Assembly: GCF_003076135.1 (NCBI RefSeq)
Contig: NZ_QDGZ01000001.1
Location: 124,001 to 188,000, forward strand
Source: Nocardioides gansuensis
Lineage (GTDB): Bacteria > Actinomycetota > Actinomycetes > Propionibacteriales > Nocardioidaceae
Direction of reading: 5' to 3'
Length of the DNA stretch: 64,000 bases
Shown here: positions 1-7,321 of the stretch, piece after piece
How positions within the stretch are numbered: the first letter of the stretch is position 1
How the letters are laid out: every line of letters starts with the position of its first letter
Program-made: the position numbers and the translations under genes
The notes under the pieces: generated by a model
Seen by the model: the letters and a program-made list of their open reading frames with translations, nothing else
What the model was told of the DNA's origin: nothing
Databases searched by the model: none

Positions 1-311
1 TCTGGGAGGCCTGACCGGCTGAAACCCGGCTGTGACACGAAGAGGCCCCGCAGGCGTCTCGGGTCACCTGCGGGGCTTGCGCACTATCGTGGACCGGCTC
101 GAATGGGCTTGTCATGAGAATCCAGAACCTTTACCCACGGGACGCGAGGACGACCGCATGGCAGCAACCTCCACGCCCGCGCTGTCGGTGAGTCCCGAGG
201 ACCAGGCACCCTGCTCTGCGCAGCTGGCAGATGCCGAGCATGCTGGGCCAGCCCGCTGTACGAGTCACTCGACTCCACCGTCGCCGGTGCGTCGACCTGG
301 TAGTCGTCGGC
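1..311. other. Left-edge region without a gene
   Basis: Apart from the terminator at 45-76 I see no supportable gene here. A reading frame closing with a stop at 20-22 could be the last codons of a gene lying to the left, but six codons are not enough to identify it. The plus-strand frame that opens at 32 has biased composition, no ribosome-binding site and overlaps the hairpin, so I treat it as noise. Confidence 0.5.
45..76 (+). terminator. Intrinsic terminator-like hairpin
   Basis: A perfect 10-bp inverted repeat, GCCCCGCAGG (45-54) and CCTGCGGGGC (67-76), with a 12-base loop. It has no U-tract, as is usual in high-GC actinobacteria. It probably ends a gene to the left of the window that reads rightwards (a candidate stop lies at 20-22). 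Confidence 0.6.
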
Positions 312-680
312 TTAGCGCGGCTCGTCCTGGAACGTCGCGGGGCCGAGGCTGAGCCCGCTGGCGCCGTACTCCTTGACGTAGACGTCCTCGATGAGGCCAC
401 GCACCAGCTCGCGGTCCTCCGGGTCACACTCGATGATCAGGCTCGGTGCGGGGGCGACCCGATCCAGCATGCTGGTGAAGCCGGCGTGGGCGAGTGCGGC
501 CTCGATGACCGCCGGATCGACGCCGAGGGGCACGGCATAGGTGACCGTCGGAGTGCCTGTGGAGTGCAACCGGGCATCGGTGGCCGACTCCCTGGCGTTG
601 TAGGAACGCAGACCCCAGCCGACTGCAAGGACCGCGCCGGCGAAGATGAGCACCAACAGGATGGCGGTGGCGATGGCCAT
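312..680 (-). CDS. Small membrane-anchored hypothetical protein
   Basis: 122 residues of unknown function. Residues 2-23 form one hydrophobic helix (ATAILLVLIFAGAVLAVGWG) acting as an N-terminal membrane anchor or uncleaved signal; the remaining ~95 residues are soluble and probably face outside, with an acidic stretch (CDPEDRELVRGLIEDV) that looks like a compact alpha/beta domain. The start is supported by an AAGGAG about 9 bases upstream. It is monocistronic, with a 177-base divergent gap to the next gene. I recognise no family. Confidence 0.75.
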   Translation of the reverse strand: MAIATAILLVLIFAGAVLAVGWGLRSYNARESATDARLHSTGTPTVTYAVPLGVDPAVIEAALAHAGFTSMLDRVAPAPSLIIECDPEDRELVRGLIEDVYVKEYGASGLSLGPATFQDEPR

Positions 681-846
681 GAGGCATCACTCCTTTCCTT
701 CCATTCCACTACGCAGGTCCCGGATATCAAGCCACCCGATGCAGGATGGGAGCCGTGCTCCACCCGACCGACCCGAAGCGCACACCCCGACAGGACGCCT
801 GAGACGCTGTTGTCGGGAAAGCCCCACCCCGGTGTCCACCGCTGAT

Positions 847-852
847 TAGGGT
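847..852 (+). promoter_or_regulatory. -10 element of a leaderless phosphatase mRNA
   Basis: TAGGGT ends five bases before the GTG at 858, the spacing expected if transcription starts at the start codon. No Shine-Dalgarno sequence is present. Confidence 0.5.
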
Positions 853-857
853 GAGCC

Positions 858-1607
858 GTGGTGTTGGAGCGGTGGGCGCAACTGGCGTCCGACGAGCGCA
901 GCGAGGCTTTCCTCGCCGCGCTCCGCGAGCGCCTGCAGCACCAGAGCCAGGTGCCGCCGTTGCCGTCTGGCTGGCACTCGGAGTCGGCCATGCTGGCGGC
1001 CGACGGCTTCGAGTACGGTGGTGACTTCTTCGTCGCCGACATGGTCGGCGACGCCCTGCAGATGGTCCTGGTCGACGCGTGTGGCCACGGACCCTCCGCC
1101 GTGCCGGACGCCGTCCAGTTCGCGGGCGCACTCGGGGCGCTGGTGCTCGCGCTTCCCCCCGAGGACGTGATGAGCGCCGCCAACACCTATCTGTTGCGGC
1201 GTGGGCGTCCCGACGGCTTCACGACGGCCGTGCAGCTGTCGGTCAGGTTCAGTACCGGTGGCTACCGGATCTGCACCGCGGGGCATCCACCGGTGATGCG
1301 CTGGTGCGCGACGGCGGCGGAGTGGATCGTCGACAACGCGCGGGGCACCGCGCTCGGCGTCACCGAGTGCCCGGCCATGCTGATCACCGAGGGCGTGCTG
1401 GCGCCCGGCGAGGCGCTGATGTTCTACACGGACGGCGTCGTGGAGGCCCGCGGCACTGACATCGGCGACGGCATCCTCATGCTGCGGGACCTCGCGCGGG
1501 AGGCGGTCGCCGACGGATTCGTCGGCGCCCCCGGCCGGATCCTCACCGATCTCACGCGCGGTGAGGACGACCGGGCGGTCCTGATCCTGCGACGCGACCC
1601 TGCCTGA
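858..1607 (+). CDS. SpoIIE/PP2C-type protein serine phosphatase
   Basis: 249 residues spanning almost only a SpoIIE-like PPM phosphatase domain, the family that dephosphorylates serine on anti-sigma-factor antagonists in partner-switching stress pathways. Visible metal-site motifs are GGDFF (about 54-58), DACGHG (about 73-78), a GHPP segment near 138 and FYTDGVVEAR near 192. There is no PAS, GAF, HAMP or transmembrane segment, so the sensory input must come from another protein or from regulated expression. The final DDRAVLILR strand is typical of the fold. The start is GTG 858 (GTG 861 is equally possible). No anti-sigma factor or antagonist gene lies nearby, so its substrate is unknown. Confidence 0.85.
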   Translation: MVLERWAQLASDERSEAFLAALRERLQHQSQVPPLPSGWHSESAMLAADGFEYGGDFFVADMVGDALQMVLVDACGHGPSAVPDAVQFAGALGALVLALPPEDVMSAANTYLLRRGRPDGFTTAVQLSVRFSTGGYRICTAGHPPVMRWCATAAEWIVDNARGTALGVTECPAMLITEGVLAPGEALMFYTDGVVEARGTDIGDGILMLRDLAREAVADGFVGAPGRILTDLTRGEDDRAVLILRRDPA

Positions 1608-1748
1608 GCACCCCACGGACTCCTCCGTCACCTGGCCGAAGTCGAGCAGGACTGGTGCAACCGGCTCCGGCCGGAGAACGGCAGTAGCCCACCCGCCACC
1701 TCCGACCCGACGCGTGAGGGGCAGTGAGGTGGTGCACCAGATGTGCAC

Positions 1749-1754
1749 TATCAT
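1749..1754 (+). promoter_or_regulatory. -10 element of the XRE-cupin regulator gene
   Basis: TATCAT ends six bases before ATG 1761. It sits among repeated GTGCAC/TGCAC words (1733-1738, 1743-1748, 1755-1758), which could be an autoregulatory operator. This spacing favours a leaderless start at 1761 over the in-frame GTG at 1743. Confidence 0.5.
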
Positions 1755-1760
1755 GCACTC

Positions 1761-2366
1761 ATGGACGACAGTGCCACGCGGCTCGCGGCCGCCATCGGCG
1801 ATCGCGTCAGACATGAACGCCAGGCCCGGCGGTGGACGCTCGACCAGCTCGCGGAGGCTTCCGGGGTGAGCCGGAGGATGCTGGTCAACGTCGAGCAGGG
1901 CGCCGCCAACCCGAGCGTCGGCACCCTGCTGAGGATCAGTGACGCGCTGGGTGTCGGCCTGCCTGCGCTGGTCGAGCCGCCCCAGCGCAAGGCGGTGAAG
2001 GTCACCCGCTGCGGCGAGGGCGCGGCCCTGTGGACGGGGGAGTCCGGGGGCCGTGGCGTGCTGGTCGCAAGCACGGAGTCGCGCGACGTGGTCGAGCTGT
2101 GGGACTGGACGCTTCTCCCGGGGGACCAGCACGGGAGCGACGCGCACGCCGCTGGCACCAAGGAGCTGCTGCAGGTGCACCAGGGCCGCCTGGCCCTGGT
2201 GGTCGCCGACCAGGAGGTGACCCTGGAGGCAGGCGATGCGGTCAGCTTCCACGGCGACGTGGAGCACTCCTACGCGAACCGGGGCAAGCGGAAGGTCACC
2301 TTCTCGCTCGCCGTGTTCGAGCCGGGCGTGGGCTCGGCGTCCGTGAAGGAGGCCGCCCATGCCTGA
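1761..2366 (+). CDS. XRE-family regulator with C-terminal cupin
   Basis: 201 residues. Residues ~15-70 are a Cro/C1-type helix-turn-helix (RRWTLDQLAEASGVSRRMLVNVEQG, given here in parts, with the recognition helix around SRRMLVNVE); residues ~105-195 are a small cupin barrel that would bind a small ligand. This HTH-cupin layout is common for regulators of amino-acid or polyamine metabolism and multidrug genes. The downstream gene starts 8 bases before this stop, so the two are translationally coupled and the regulator probably controls its own operon. ATG 1761 is preferred because of the -10 hexamer spacing. Confidence 0.85.
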   Translation: MDDSATRLAAAIGDRVRHERQARRWTLDQLAEASGVSRRMLVNVEQGAANPSVGTLLRISDALGVGLPALVEPPQRKAVKVTRCGEGAALWTGESGGRGVLVASTESRDVVELWDWTLLPGDQHGSDAHAAGTKELLQVHQGRLALVVADQEVTLEAGDAVSFHGDVEHSYANRGKRKVTFSLAVFEPGVGSASVKEAAHA

Positions 2367-3096
2367 GCTGATCGAGGAGCTCCTGACCGGCGCCCAGGTC
2401 GAGGACGACGTCTTCGCACTGCGCCCGGACTACCGGGCCATGCTCCTCGCCGTCGACGGGATCGTCCCCGGACCGAGCGACGAGGCCAGTGACGTGCTGC
2501 TGCAGACCGCAGAGGCCGCGGCTGCAGAGCTGCTCCGTGACCGGGCCGTGGAGGAGCTCCCCCACATCGCAGCGTGGCGGGAGGCCTACCGGGCCTTCGG
2601 GGCCAAGCCCCAGCGGACCCGCAACAGCCTCGAGGCGCTGCTGCGTCGCGCGGCGTCGGGGCTCCCACGGGTGAACAGGCTGACCGACGTCTACAACGCG
2701 GTGTCGGTGCTCCACCAGGTGCCGCTCGGCGGAGAGGACCTGACGCGGTACGCCGGGCCGGCCCGGTTGGTGCGCGCCAGTGGCACGGAGCCCTTCGACA
2801 CCGTGGCGGAGGGGACGTCGGTGGTCGAGCACCCGGACCCCGGCGAGGTGGTGTGGTGCGACGACACCGGCGTCACCTGCCGGCGGTGGAACTGGCGACA
2901 GGCCCGCCGGACCCAGCTCACCGACGGCACCACCACGGCGCTGTTCATCCTCGACGCGCTCGAGCCGATGACCGACGAGGCGCTCCAGGCCGCCGCGGAC
3001 GACCTGGCTACGCACCTCACCCGGCTCGGGCCGGACGTCCGGACCGCACGCCGCCTGATCGCCGCGGACGACGAGGGACTCAGTGGAGGACCTTGA
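2359..3096 (+). CDS. B3/4 (tRNA-synthetase-like) domain protein
   Basis: 245 residues belonging to the free-standing B3/B4 domain family, related to the editing domain of phenylalanyl-tRNA synthetase beta chain (PF03483). Characteristic segments are YRAFGAKPQRTRNS (around 79-92), the NRLTDVYNAVSVLHQVPLGG strand-helix and the W-N-W-R core near 178. Free-standing members may hydrolyse mischarged tRNA or bind amino acids, but their role is not established. It overlaps the upstream XRE-cupin gene by 8 bases and its 3' end overlaps the convergent exporter gene by 17 bases. Confidence 0.8.
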   Translation: MPELIEELLTGAQVEDDVFALRPDYRAMLLAVDGIVPGPSDEASDVLLQTAEAAAAELLRDRAVEELPHIAAWREAYRAFGAKPQRTRNSLEALLRRAASGLPRVNRLTDVYNAVSVLHQVPLGGEDLTRYAGPARLVRASGTEPFDTVAEGTSVVEHPDPGEVVWCDDTGVTCRRWNWRQARRTQLTDGTTTALFILDALEPMTDEALQAAADDLATHLTRLGPDVRTARRLIAADDEGLSGGP

Positions 3097-3394
3097 GCCC
3101 GACGACGCAGCTGACGATCCCCGCGACGAGCAGCACCTTCGCGAGCGACGCCGGCTCGGTGCCGGTGAGCATGGCATGGACGACGGTCAGGGACGCGCCG
3201 ATGCCGACCCACACGGCGTACGACGTGCCGACCGGCAGCTCCCGCATCGCGTAGGCGAGCCCGGCCATGCTGAGGGCCAGCGAGATCGCGAACGTGAGCG
3301 ACGGCCCGAGGCGGGTGAGCCCTTCGGACCGTCCCAGGGCGGTGGCCCAGACAGCCTCGAGCACACCGGACAGGACGAGCACGAGCCAGGACAT
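3080..3394 (-). CDS. gdx: Guanidinium exporter Gdx (SMR family)
   Basis: 104 residues, four transmembrane helices, small multidrug resistance family. It starts MSWLVLVLSG and carries the membrane-embedded Glu13 in LEAVWA, the substrate/proton-coupling residue of SMR antiporters, and the GTSYAVWVGIGA helix typical of the SugE/Gdx branch rather than EmrE. Gdx proteins form antiparallel dimers that export guanidinium in exchange for protons. Start 3394 is fixed by AAGGAG eight bases upstream. The guanidine-III riboswitch ends 13 bases before this start, which makes guanidinium the near-certain substrate. The 3' end overlaps the convergent B3/4 gene. Confidence 0.92.
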   Translation of the reverse strand: MSWLVLVLSGVLEAVWATALGRSEGLTRLGPSLTFAISLALSMAGLAYAMRELPVGTSYAVWVGIGASLTVVHAMLTGTEPASLAKVLLVAGIVSCVVGLKVLH

Positions 3395-3407
3395 GGAAGT
3401 CTCCTTG

Positions 3408-3449
3408 GCGCCGTCTTGTCGCACACCGGGTACGGCACCGCTCGTCCGG
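3408..3449 (-). ncRNA. Guanidine-III (ykkC-III) riboswitch
   Basis: Read on the minus strand, this 42-base element begins CCGGACGAG, continues GCCGTACCCGGT and ends GACAAGACGGCGC. As I recall it, the structurally characterised guanidine-III aptamer of Thermobifida fusca has these same blocks in the same order at almost the same length. The two expected pairings are present: 5' CCGG with the internal CCGG, and GCCGT with the 3' ACGGC, forming the pseudoknot. The AAGGAG ribosome-binding site of the Gdx gene starts two bases after the aptamer, so ligand binding most likely controls access to the ribosome-binding site. A small CCC-TACG-GGG hairpin lies just 5' of it. Confidence 0.9.
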
Positions 3450-3512
3450 GAGCCCCGTAGGGACTCTGCAGAGAAGTCTCGCAACTCCGCAGCCGGGAGG
3501 CCAACTCAGGAG

Positions 3513-4106
3513 TCAGCGCCGCCAGGTCACGTGCGTGACATGTGGAGTCGTGCGGCTCGATACCGGCACCAGCTCGAGGTCCGGCGTCCCGTCGAAGATC
3601 CGCAGTCCCTCGCCGAACGTGATCGGCACGATGTGCAGCCGGAGCTCGTCGAGGAGTCCCGCCCGGAGATAGGCGTTGATCGTGGTGGGCCCACCGGCGA
3701 TCGCGACGTCCTGGTCGCCCGCCCCGTCCAGCGCCCGCCGGAGAGCGGCCTCGATTCCGTCGGTGACGAAGTGGAACGTCGTGCCGCCCTCCATCTCGAG
3801 AGGGTCCCGCGGTCGGGAGCAGAGGACGAACACCGGCGCGTGGTACGGCGGCTCGGGGCCCCACCAGCCGCGCCACTCGAGGTCCCACTCGCCTCGGTCG
3901 GGGCTGAACATGTGCCGGCCCATGATGAAGGCGCCTGCCGCCGTGATGGCCGAGACCTCGTCGGCATTCTCGTCGCGGTGGTCGAACATCCAGGTGTGCA
4001 GGCGCTCGCCGGCTCCGACCCGGCGCCCGAATGGATGCTCCAGCGACTGGTCCTCTCCCGCCGCGACGAGGTCCAGGGAGACCGACAGGTCCGCAGTGAC
4101 CGCCAT
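3513..4106 (-). CDS. Dihydrofolate-reductase-like (RibD C-terminal) protein
   Basis: 197 residues of the RibD C-terminal / DHFR-like family. Typical features are the N-terminal SVSLDLVAAG strand, FIMGRHMFSP near 61, an IAGGPTTINAYLRAGLLDEL block near 137-156 that makes up the dinucleotide pocket, and HIVPITFGEGLRIF near 159. Such stand-alone proteins are NADPH-dependent reductases of unknown substrate and are widespread in actinobacteria. A GGGAGGAG lies 8-15 bases upstream. It follows the truncated NTF2-like gene on the same strand by 63 bases. Confidence 0.85.
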   Translation of the reverse strand: MAVTADLSVSLDLVAAGEDQSLEHPFGRRVGAGERLHTWMFDHRDENADEVSAITAAGAFIMGRHMFSPDRGEWDLEWRGWWGPEPPYHAPVFVLCSRPRDPLEMEGGTTFHFVTDGIEAALRRALDGAGDQDVAIAGGPTTINAYLRAGLLDELRLHIVPITFGEGLRIFDGTPDLELVPVSSRTTPHVTHVTWRR

Positions 4107-4169
4107 GATGGGTGTGCTCCTCCCGATGAGATGGATCCGTTGCCCGCACGGCAGGCGTCAGTCAGTCCG

Positions 4170-4460
4170 TCACGCCGAGGTGTGCTCGAGTCCGGCTCTG
4201 TACGCCATGTCGCCGACGACGTCGTACGCGAGCAGCTCGAACTCGTAGGACGTGCAGTCGGAGAACATCTGCCCGAGCGCGGTGAAGAGCTCGTCGACCT
4301 CTTCCTGCCCGTGGGCGTTGCGCCAGGCGCCGAGGACGCTGACGGGCTCGTTGCGTGACCAGAGCGCCCGGCGAGGGGCGGCGTCACCGTTGTGGACTGC
4401 GAGCTCCGCCTCGTAGAGCGCGGTCCTCACCCACGCCAGGAAGTCGTCACGGTCGCTCAT
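4170..4460 (-). CDS. NTF2/SnoaL-like protein, probably 3'-truncated
   Basis: 96 residues. The sequence from AELAVHNGDAAPRRALWSR through VSVLGAWRNAHGQEEVDELF is a SnoaL-like (NTF2 fold) domain, but the fold normally needs another 30-40 residues containing the last beta strands (the usual T-L-R-V-T-Y segment). Here the frame stops right after GLEHTSA. I translated the following 63 bases in all three forward frames and did not find the missing strands, so this is better explained by a deletion than by one frameshift. ATG 4460 is chosen because homology-like sequence begins there; an upstream ATG at 4487 adds nine unlikely residues. Confidence 0.6.
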   Translation of the reverse strand: MSDRDDFLAWVRTALYEAELAVHNGDAAPRRALWSRNEPVSVLGAWRNAHGQEEVDELFTALGQMFSDCTSYEFELLAYDVVGDMAYRAGLEHTSA

Positions 4461-4522
4461 GCACTCAGGATGCTCCCGCGGGAGCATCCGTGCACGGGAT
4501 TGCGCGGTTCAGCGAGCCAGCG

Positions 4523-4544
4523 CATGTGTACGTTTGTACGCATG
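4523..4544 (+). promoter_or_regulatory. Palindromic TetR-type operator over the acetyltransferase start
   Basis: The 22 bases read CATGnGTAC, four bases, GTACnCATG: a perfect 9-position inverted repeat apart from one free base in each arm. The right arm contains the ATG start codon (4542). A TACGTT hexamer at 4529-4534, seven bases before the ATG, fits a -10 for a leaderless mRNA. The TetR gene at 5111, in the same operon, is the obvious candidate to bind here. Confidence 0.6.
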
Positions 4545-5111
4545 AGCGACGAGAAGAGCATGCGCGACCGGATGCTGGCGGGCGAGCCGTACCTGGCGGA
4601 CGACCCCGCCCTGACGCGGGACTCGCGGCGCGCGCAGCGACTCACCCACCTGATCAACACGATGGACCCGACCGACCACCGACGACGTCGGGAGCTGTTC
4701 ACCGAGCTGCTGGGGGCCTTCGGGGAGCACAGCGAGATCCGGCCGCCCTTCCGGTGCGACTACGGCTACCAGACCTCCTTCGGTGCCCGCAGCTTCGCCA
4801 ACTGGGGCCTCGTGAGCCTCGACGTCGCGACCGTCACCATCGGCGACGACGTGCAGATCGGCCCGAACGTGCAGCTGCTCACCGCGACCCACCCCCTCGA
4901 GCCAGGGCCGCGCCGGGACAAGTGGGAGGCGGCCGAGCCGATCGTGATCGGCGACAACGTCTGGCTCGGCGGCGGCGTGATCGTCTGCCCCGGCGTCACG
5001 ATCGGGGCCGACACCGTCGTGGGCCGGGTCAGTGGTCACCCGGGACCTTCCGGCCGGCGTCGTCGCTGTCGGGTCGCCCGCCCGGGTGGTGCGCGAGCTG
5101 TGACAGCCTGA
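4542..5111 (+). CDS. maa: Maltose/galactoside O-acetyltransferase, frameshifted C terminus
   Basis: Left-handed beta-helix acyltransferase of the Maa/LacA/NodL type, 189 residues as read. The N-terminal MRDRMLAGEPYLADDPAL cap and the hexapeptide repeats (IGDDVQIGPNVQL, IVIGDNVWLGGGVIVCPGVTIG) are intact and include the catalytic His (ATHPLEPG, residue ~127). After TVVG at about 5023 the frame changes: the alternative frame reads GSVVTRDLPAGVVAVGSPA then RVVREL and stops at 5101-5103, exactly the conserved family ending. In the annotated frame this is replaced by an Arg/Pro-rich tail. Loss of two bases (GGCGCC to GGCC) would explain it. The stop overlaps the TetR start. Confidence 0.7.
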   Translation: MSDEKSMRDRMLAGEPYLADDPALTRDSRRAQRLTHLINTMDPTDHRRRRELFTELLGAFGEHSEIRPPFRCDYGYQTSFGARSFANWGLVSLDVATVTIGDDVQIGPNVQLLTATHPLEPGPRRDKWEAAEPIVIGDNVWLGGGVIVCPGVTIGADTVVGRVSGHPGPSGRRRRCRVARPGGARAVTA

Positions 5112-5647
5112 TGCCCCGTCGTACGGACCCCGACCGCAGGGACCGCATCATCGACGCAGCGCTCGACGTGATCGCCGAACGCGGCGTCGCCGCCACCACG
5201 CACCGGGCGGTCGCGGCGCGGGCCGACGTGCCGCTGGGCTCGATGACCTACCACTTCGCCGGTCTCGGCGACCTCCTGGCGCAGGCGTTCGGGAGGCACG
5301 CCGAGCGCATGTCCGTGCTGTACGCCGCGCACTTCGAGGCCGTGGAGGACCGCACGCAGCTCGTCGACGCCGTGACCGACCTCATCCACGGCAACGCCTC
5401 CGCGGAGGCGCGCGACTGGGTGATCGCCTACGAGCTCTACACCGCCGCCCTGCGCGACCCGGCGCTGCGTGTGATCACCGAGACCTGGATGCGGACCAGT
5501 CGCTCGGTGCTCGAGCGCTTCATGGACCCCACCACCGCCCGCGGCGTGGACGCGCTGATCGAGGGCCTGGTCATGCACAAGACGCTCTCGACCTCGAGGC
5601 TGACCAGGGAGGAGATCCGGCTGGTCGTCAGCCGCGCCGTCGCGTGA
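5111..5647 (+). CDS. TetR-family transcriptional regulator
   Basis: 178 residues. Residues 8-55 form the TetR helix-turn-helix (RDRIIDAALDVIAERG, then TTHRAVAARADVPLGSMTYHF with recognition helix at PLGSMTYHF). The C-terminal ~120 residues are a helical ligand-binding and dimerisation domain of the kind often labelled TetR_C_6/YcdC-like. The ATG overlaps the stop of the acetyltransferase frame (TGATG), so the genes are coupled. The palindrome at 4523-4544 is a plausible operator, implying autorepression of the operon. Confidence 0.9.
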   Translation: MPRRTDPDRRDRIIDAALDVIAERGVAATTHRAVAARADVPLGSMTYHFAGLGDLLAQAFGRHAERMSVLYAAHFEAVEDRTQLVDAVTDLIHGNASAEARDWVIAYELYTAALRDPALRVITETWMRTSRSVLERFMDPTTARGVDALIEGLVMHKTLSTSRLTREEIRLVVSRAVA

Positions 5648-5736
5648 CCGGTGGTTTCGTCACGGGACTTCGTCCTCCTCCACCCGAGTCACGCGCCTCT
5701 GGTGCGACGCACGCCGATCGGTGCACAGTGACGGGC

Positions 5737-6195
5737 ATGGACACCCGGATCGCCTCGACCGCAGAGGACTTCGCGCGCGCCGCGCAGCTCCAGGTCGACT
5801 TCGACGCCGAGTACGACACGCCCGTCCTCGATGTGGCCGGGCTCGCCGAGCACCTGGAGCGGCTGGTCGCGCAGGGCGACACCGCGGTGGTCCTGATCGG
5901 GGACCCCCCGGTCGGGCACGCGATCGTGCGGTTCCGGCTGCAGAGCACAGTCAACGAGCTCGAGGGCTACCTCGCGGAGCTCTACGTCGTGCCCCGGCTC
6001 CGCGGCCGGGGCCTCGGGGCCAGGCTGCTCCGGGCAGTCATCGACGAGGCGCGGGCCCGCGGCGCGACGTACCTGGACCTCAACACCAGCGAGGACGACA
6101 CCGCCGCCCGCGCGCTCTACGAGCGCTTCGGCTTCGACTGCCACGAGGGCAGGGGCGCGGGGCCGCTGGCGCTCTACTACGAGCTGGACCTGTGA
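5737..6195 (+). CDS. GNAT-family N-acetyltransferase
   Basis: 152 residues, single GNAT domain that would transfer an acetyl group from acetyl-CoA to an amine. Motif A is clear: LYVVPRLRGRGLGARLLRAV (about 88-107) with the R/Q-x-x-G-x-G/A pyrophosphate loop; motif B ends in ARALYERFGFDCHEG. The start at 5737 is chosen because a CACAGT hexamer ends seven bases upstream and the 31 extra residues of the longer frame are low-complexity. The acceptor substrate cannot be told from sequence. Confidence 0.85.
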   Translation: MDTRIASTAEDFARAAQLQVDFDAEYDTPVLDVAGLAEHLERLVAQGDTAVVLIGDPPVGHAIVRFRLQSTVNELEGYLAELYVVPRLRGRGLGARLLRAVIDEARARGATYLDLNTSEDDTAARALYERFGFDCHEGRGAGPLALYYELDL

Positions 6196-6204
6196 GGGCC
6201 GGCC

Positions 6205-7311
6205 TCAGCGACCGAGGGTCTCCGCCAGCGCACCGAGGACGAGCGCGACTGCGTCGGGCCGGGCGTTGGGACCCATCAGGCCGATCCGCCACACCGACGC
6301 GGCGTAGTCGCCGACGCCCGCGCCGATCTCGATGTCGTAGCGCTCCAGCAGGATGCGGCGCACGGCGGCCGAGTCGACCCCGTCGGGCACCCGGACCGCG
6401 GTCAGCTCCGGCAGCCGCGAGCCCTTCTCCGCGAAGAGCTCCAGGTCCATCGCCTCGAGCCCGTCCTGCAGCGCCTGCCCCGCGGCGGCGTGCCGAGCCC
6501 ACACCTGCTCGAGCCCCTCGTCGAGGACCCGGCCCAGGCCAGCGTGCAGCGAGCCGACCATCGCCACCGGGGCGGTGTGGTGGTAGGTCCGGGCACCCGG
6601 CCGGCCGCCCGCCTCGCCGACGTACCCACCGAGCAGGCCGAGGTCGAGGTACCACGACTGCGGACGCTCGACGCGCCGCTCGAAGGCCCGGTCGTTGATC
6701 GTGAAGGGTGCCAGGCCGGGCGCGACCCCCAGGCACTTCTGGGTGCCGGCGTAGCCCACGTCGATGCCCCAGTCGTCGGCCCGCAGCTCGATGCCCCCGA
6801 TGGAGGTCACCGCGTCGACGACCAGGAGCGCGTCCCCGGCCTCGCGCACCGCGGCGCCGAGCGCCGCGATGTCGGAGCGCACGCCGGTCGACGTCTCGGC
6901 GTGCACGGCTGCCACGATCGCCGGCGAGGGGTGCGCGGCGAGCACCCGCTCGGGGTCGACCGGCGAGCCCCACTCGTGCTTGACCGGCACCACCTCGGCG
7001 CCGCACCGCGAGGCGACCTCGCACATGCGCTGGCCGAAGAGCCCGTTGACCGCCACGACCACCACGTCACCGGGGTGCACCGTGTTGACGAAGGCGGCCT
7101 CCATGCCGGCCGACCCCGTCGCCGACAGCGGCAGGGTGCGCGCGTTGGCGGTGCCCCACACCTCGCGGAGCCGGTCGCACGTCTCGTCCATGAGCGCGAG
7201 GAACGCAGGGTCGAGGTGGCCGAGCAGCGGGCGGGCCAGCGCCTCGGTCGCCTCGGGGTAGGGGTTGGTGGGGCCTGGCCCGAAGAGGTGCCGCTGCACG
7301 ACCTGCGTCAT
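6205..7311 (-). CDS. Alanine-glyoxylate / serine-pyruvate aminotransferase
   Basis: 368 residues, class V PLP aminotransferase. The PLP lysine is K192 in GTQKCLG; the upstream VVDAVTSIGG supplies the PLP-binding Asp; SATGSAGMEAAF near 63-74 is the phosphate-binding turn. The family transaminates glyoxylate with alanine or serine to give glycine. It sits 10 bases downstream of the glycolate oxidase gene on the same strand, so the pair would oxidise glycolate to glyoxylate and convert it to glycine: a photorespiration-like salvage route. Downstream it converges on a GNAT gene with only nine bases between stops. Confidence 0.88.
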   Translation of the reverse strand: MTQVVQRHLFGPGPTNPYPEATEALARPLLGHLDPAFLALMDETCDRLREVWGTANARTLPLSATGSAGMEAAFVNTVHPGDVVVVAVNGLFGQRMCEVASRCGAEVVPVKHEWGSPVDPERVLAAHPSPAIVAAVHAETSTGVRSDIAALGAAVREAGDALLVVDAVTSIGGIELRADDWGIDVGYAGTQKCLGVAPGLAPFTINDRAFERRVERPQSWYLDLGLLGGYVGEAGGRPGARTYHHTAPVAMVGSLHAGLGRVLDEGLEQVWARHAAAGQALQDGLEAMDLELFAEKGSRLPELTAVRVPDGVDSAAVRRILLERYDIEIGAGVGDYAASVWRIGLMGPNARPDAVALVLGALAETLGR

Positions 7312-7321
7312 GCGCCCGAAC

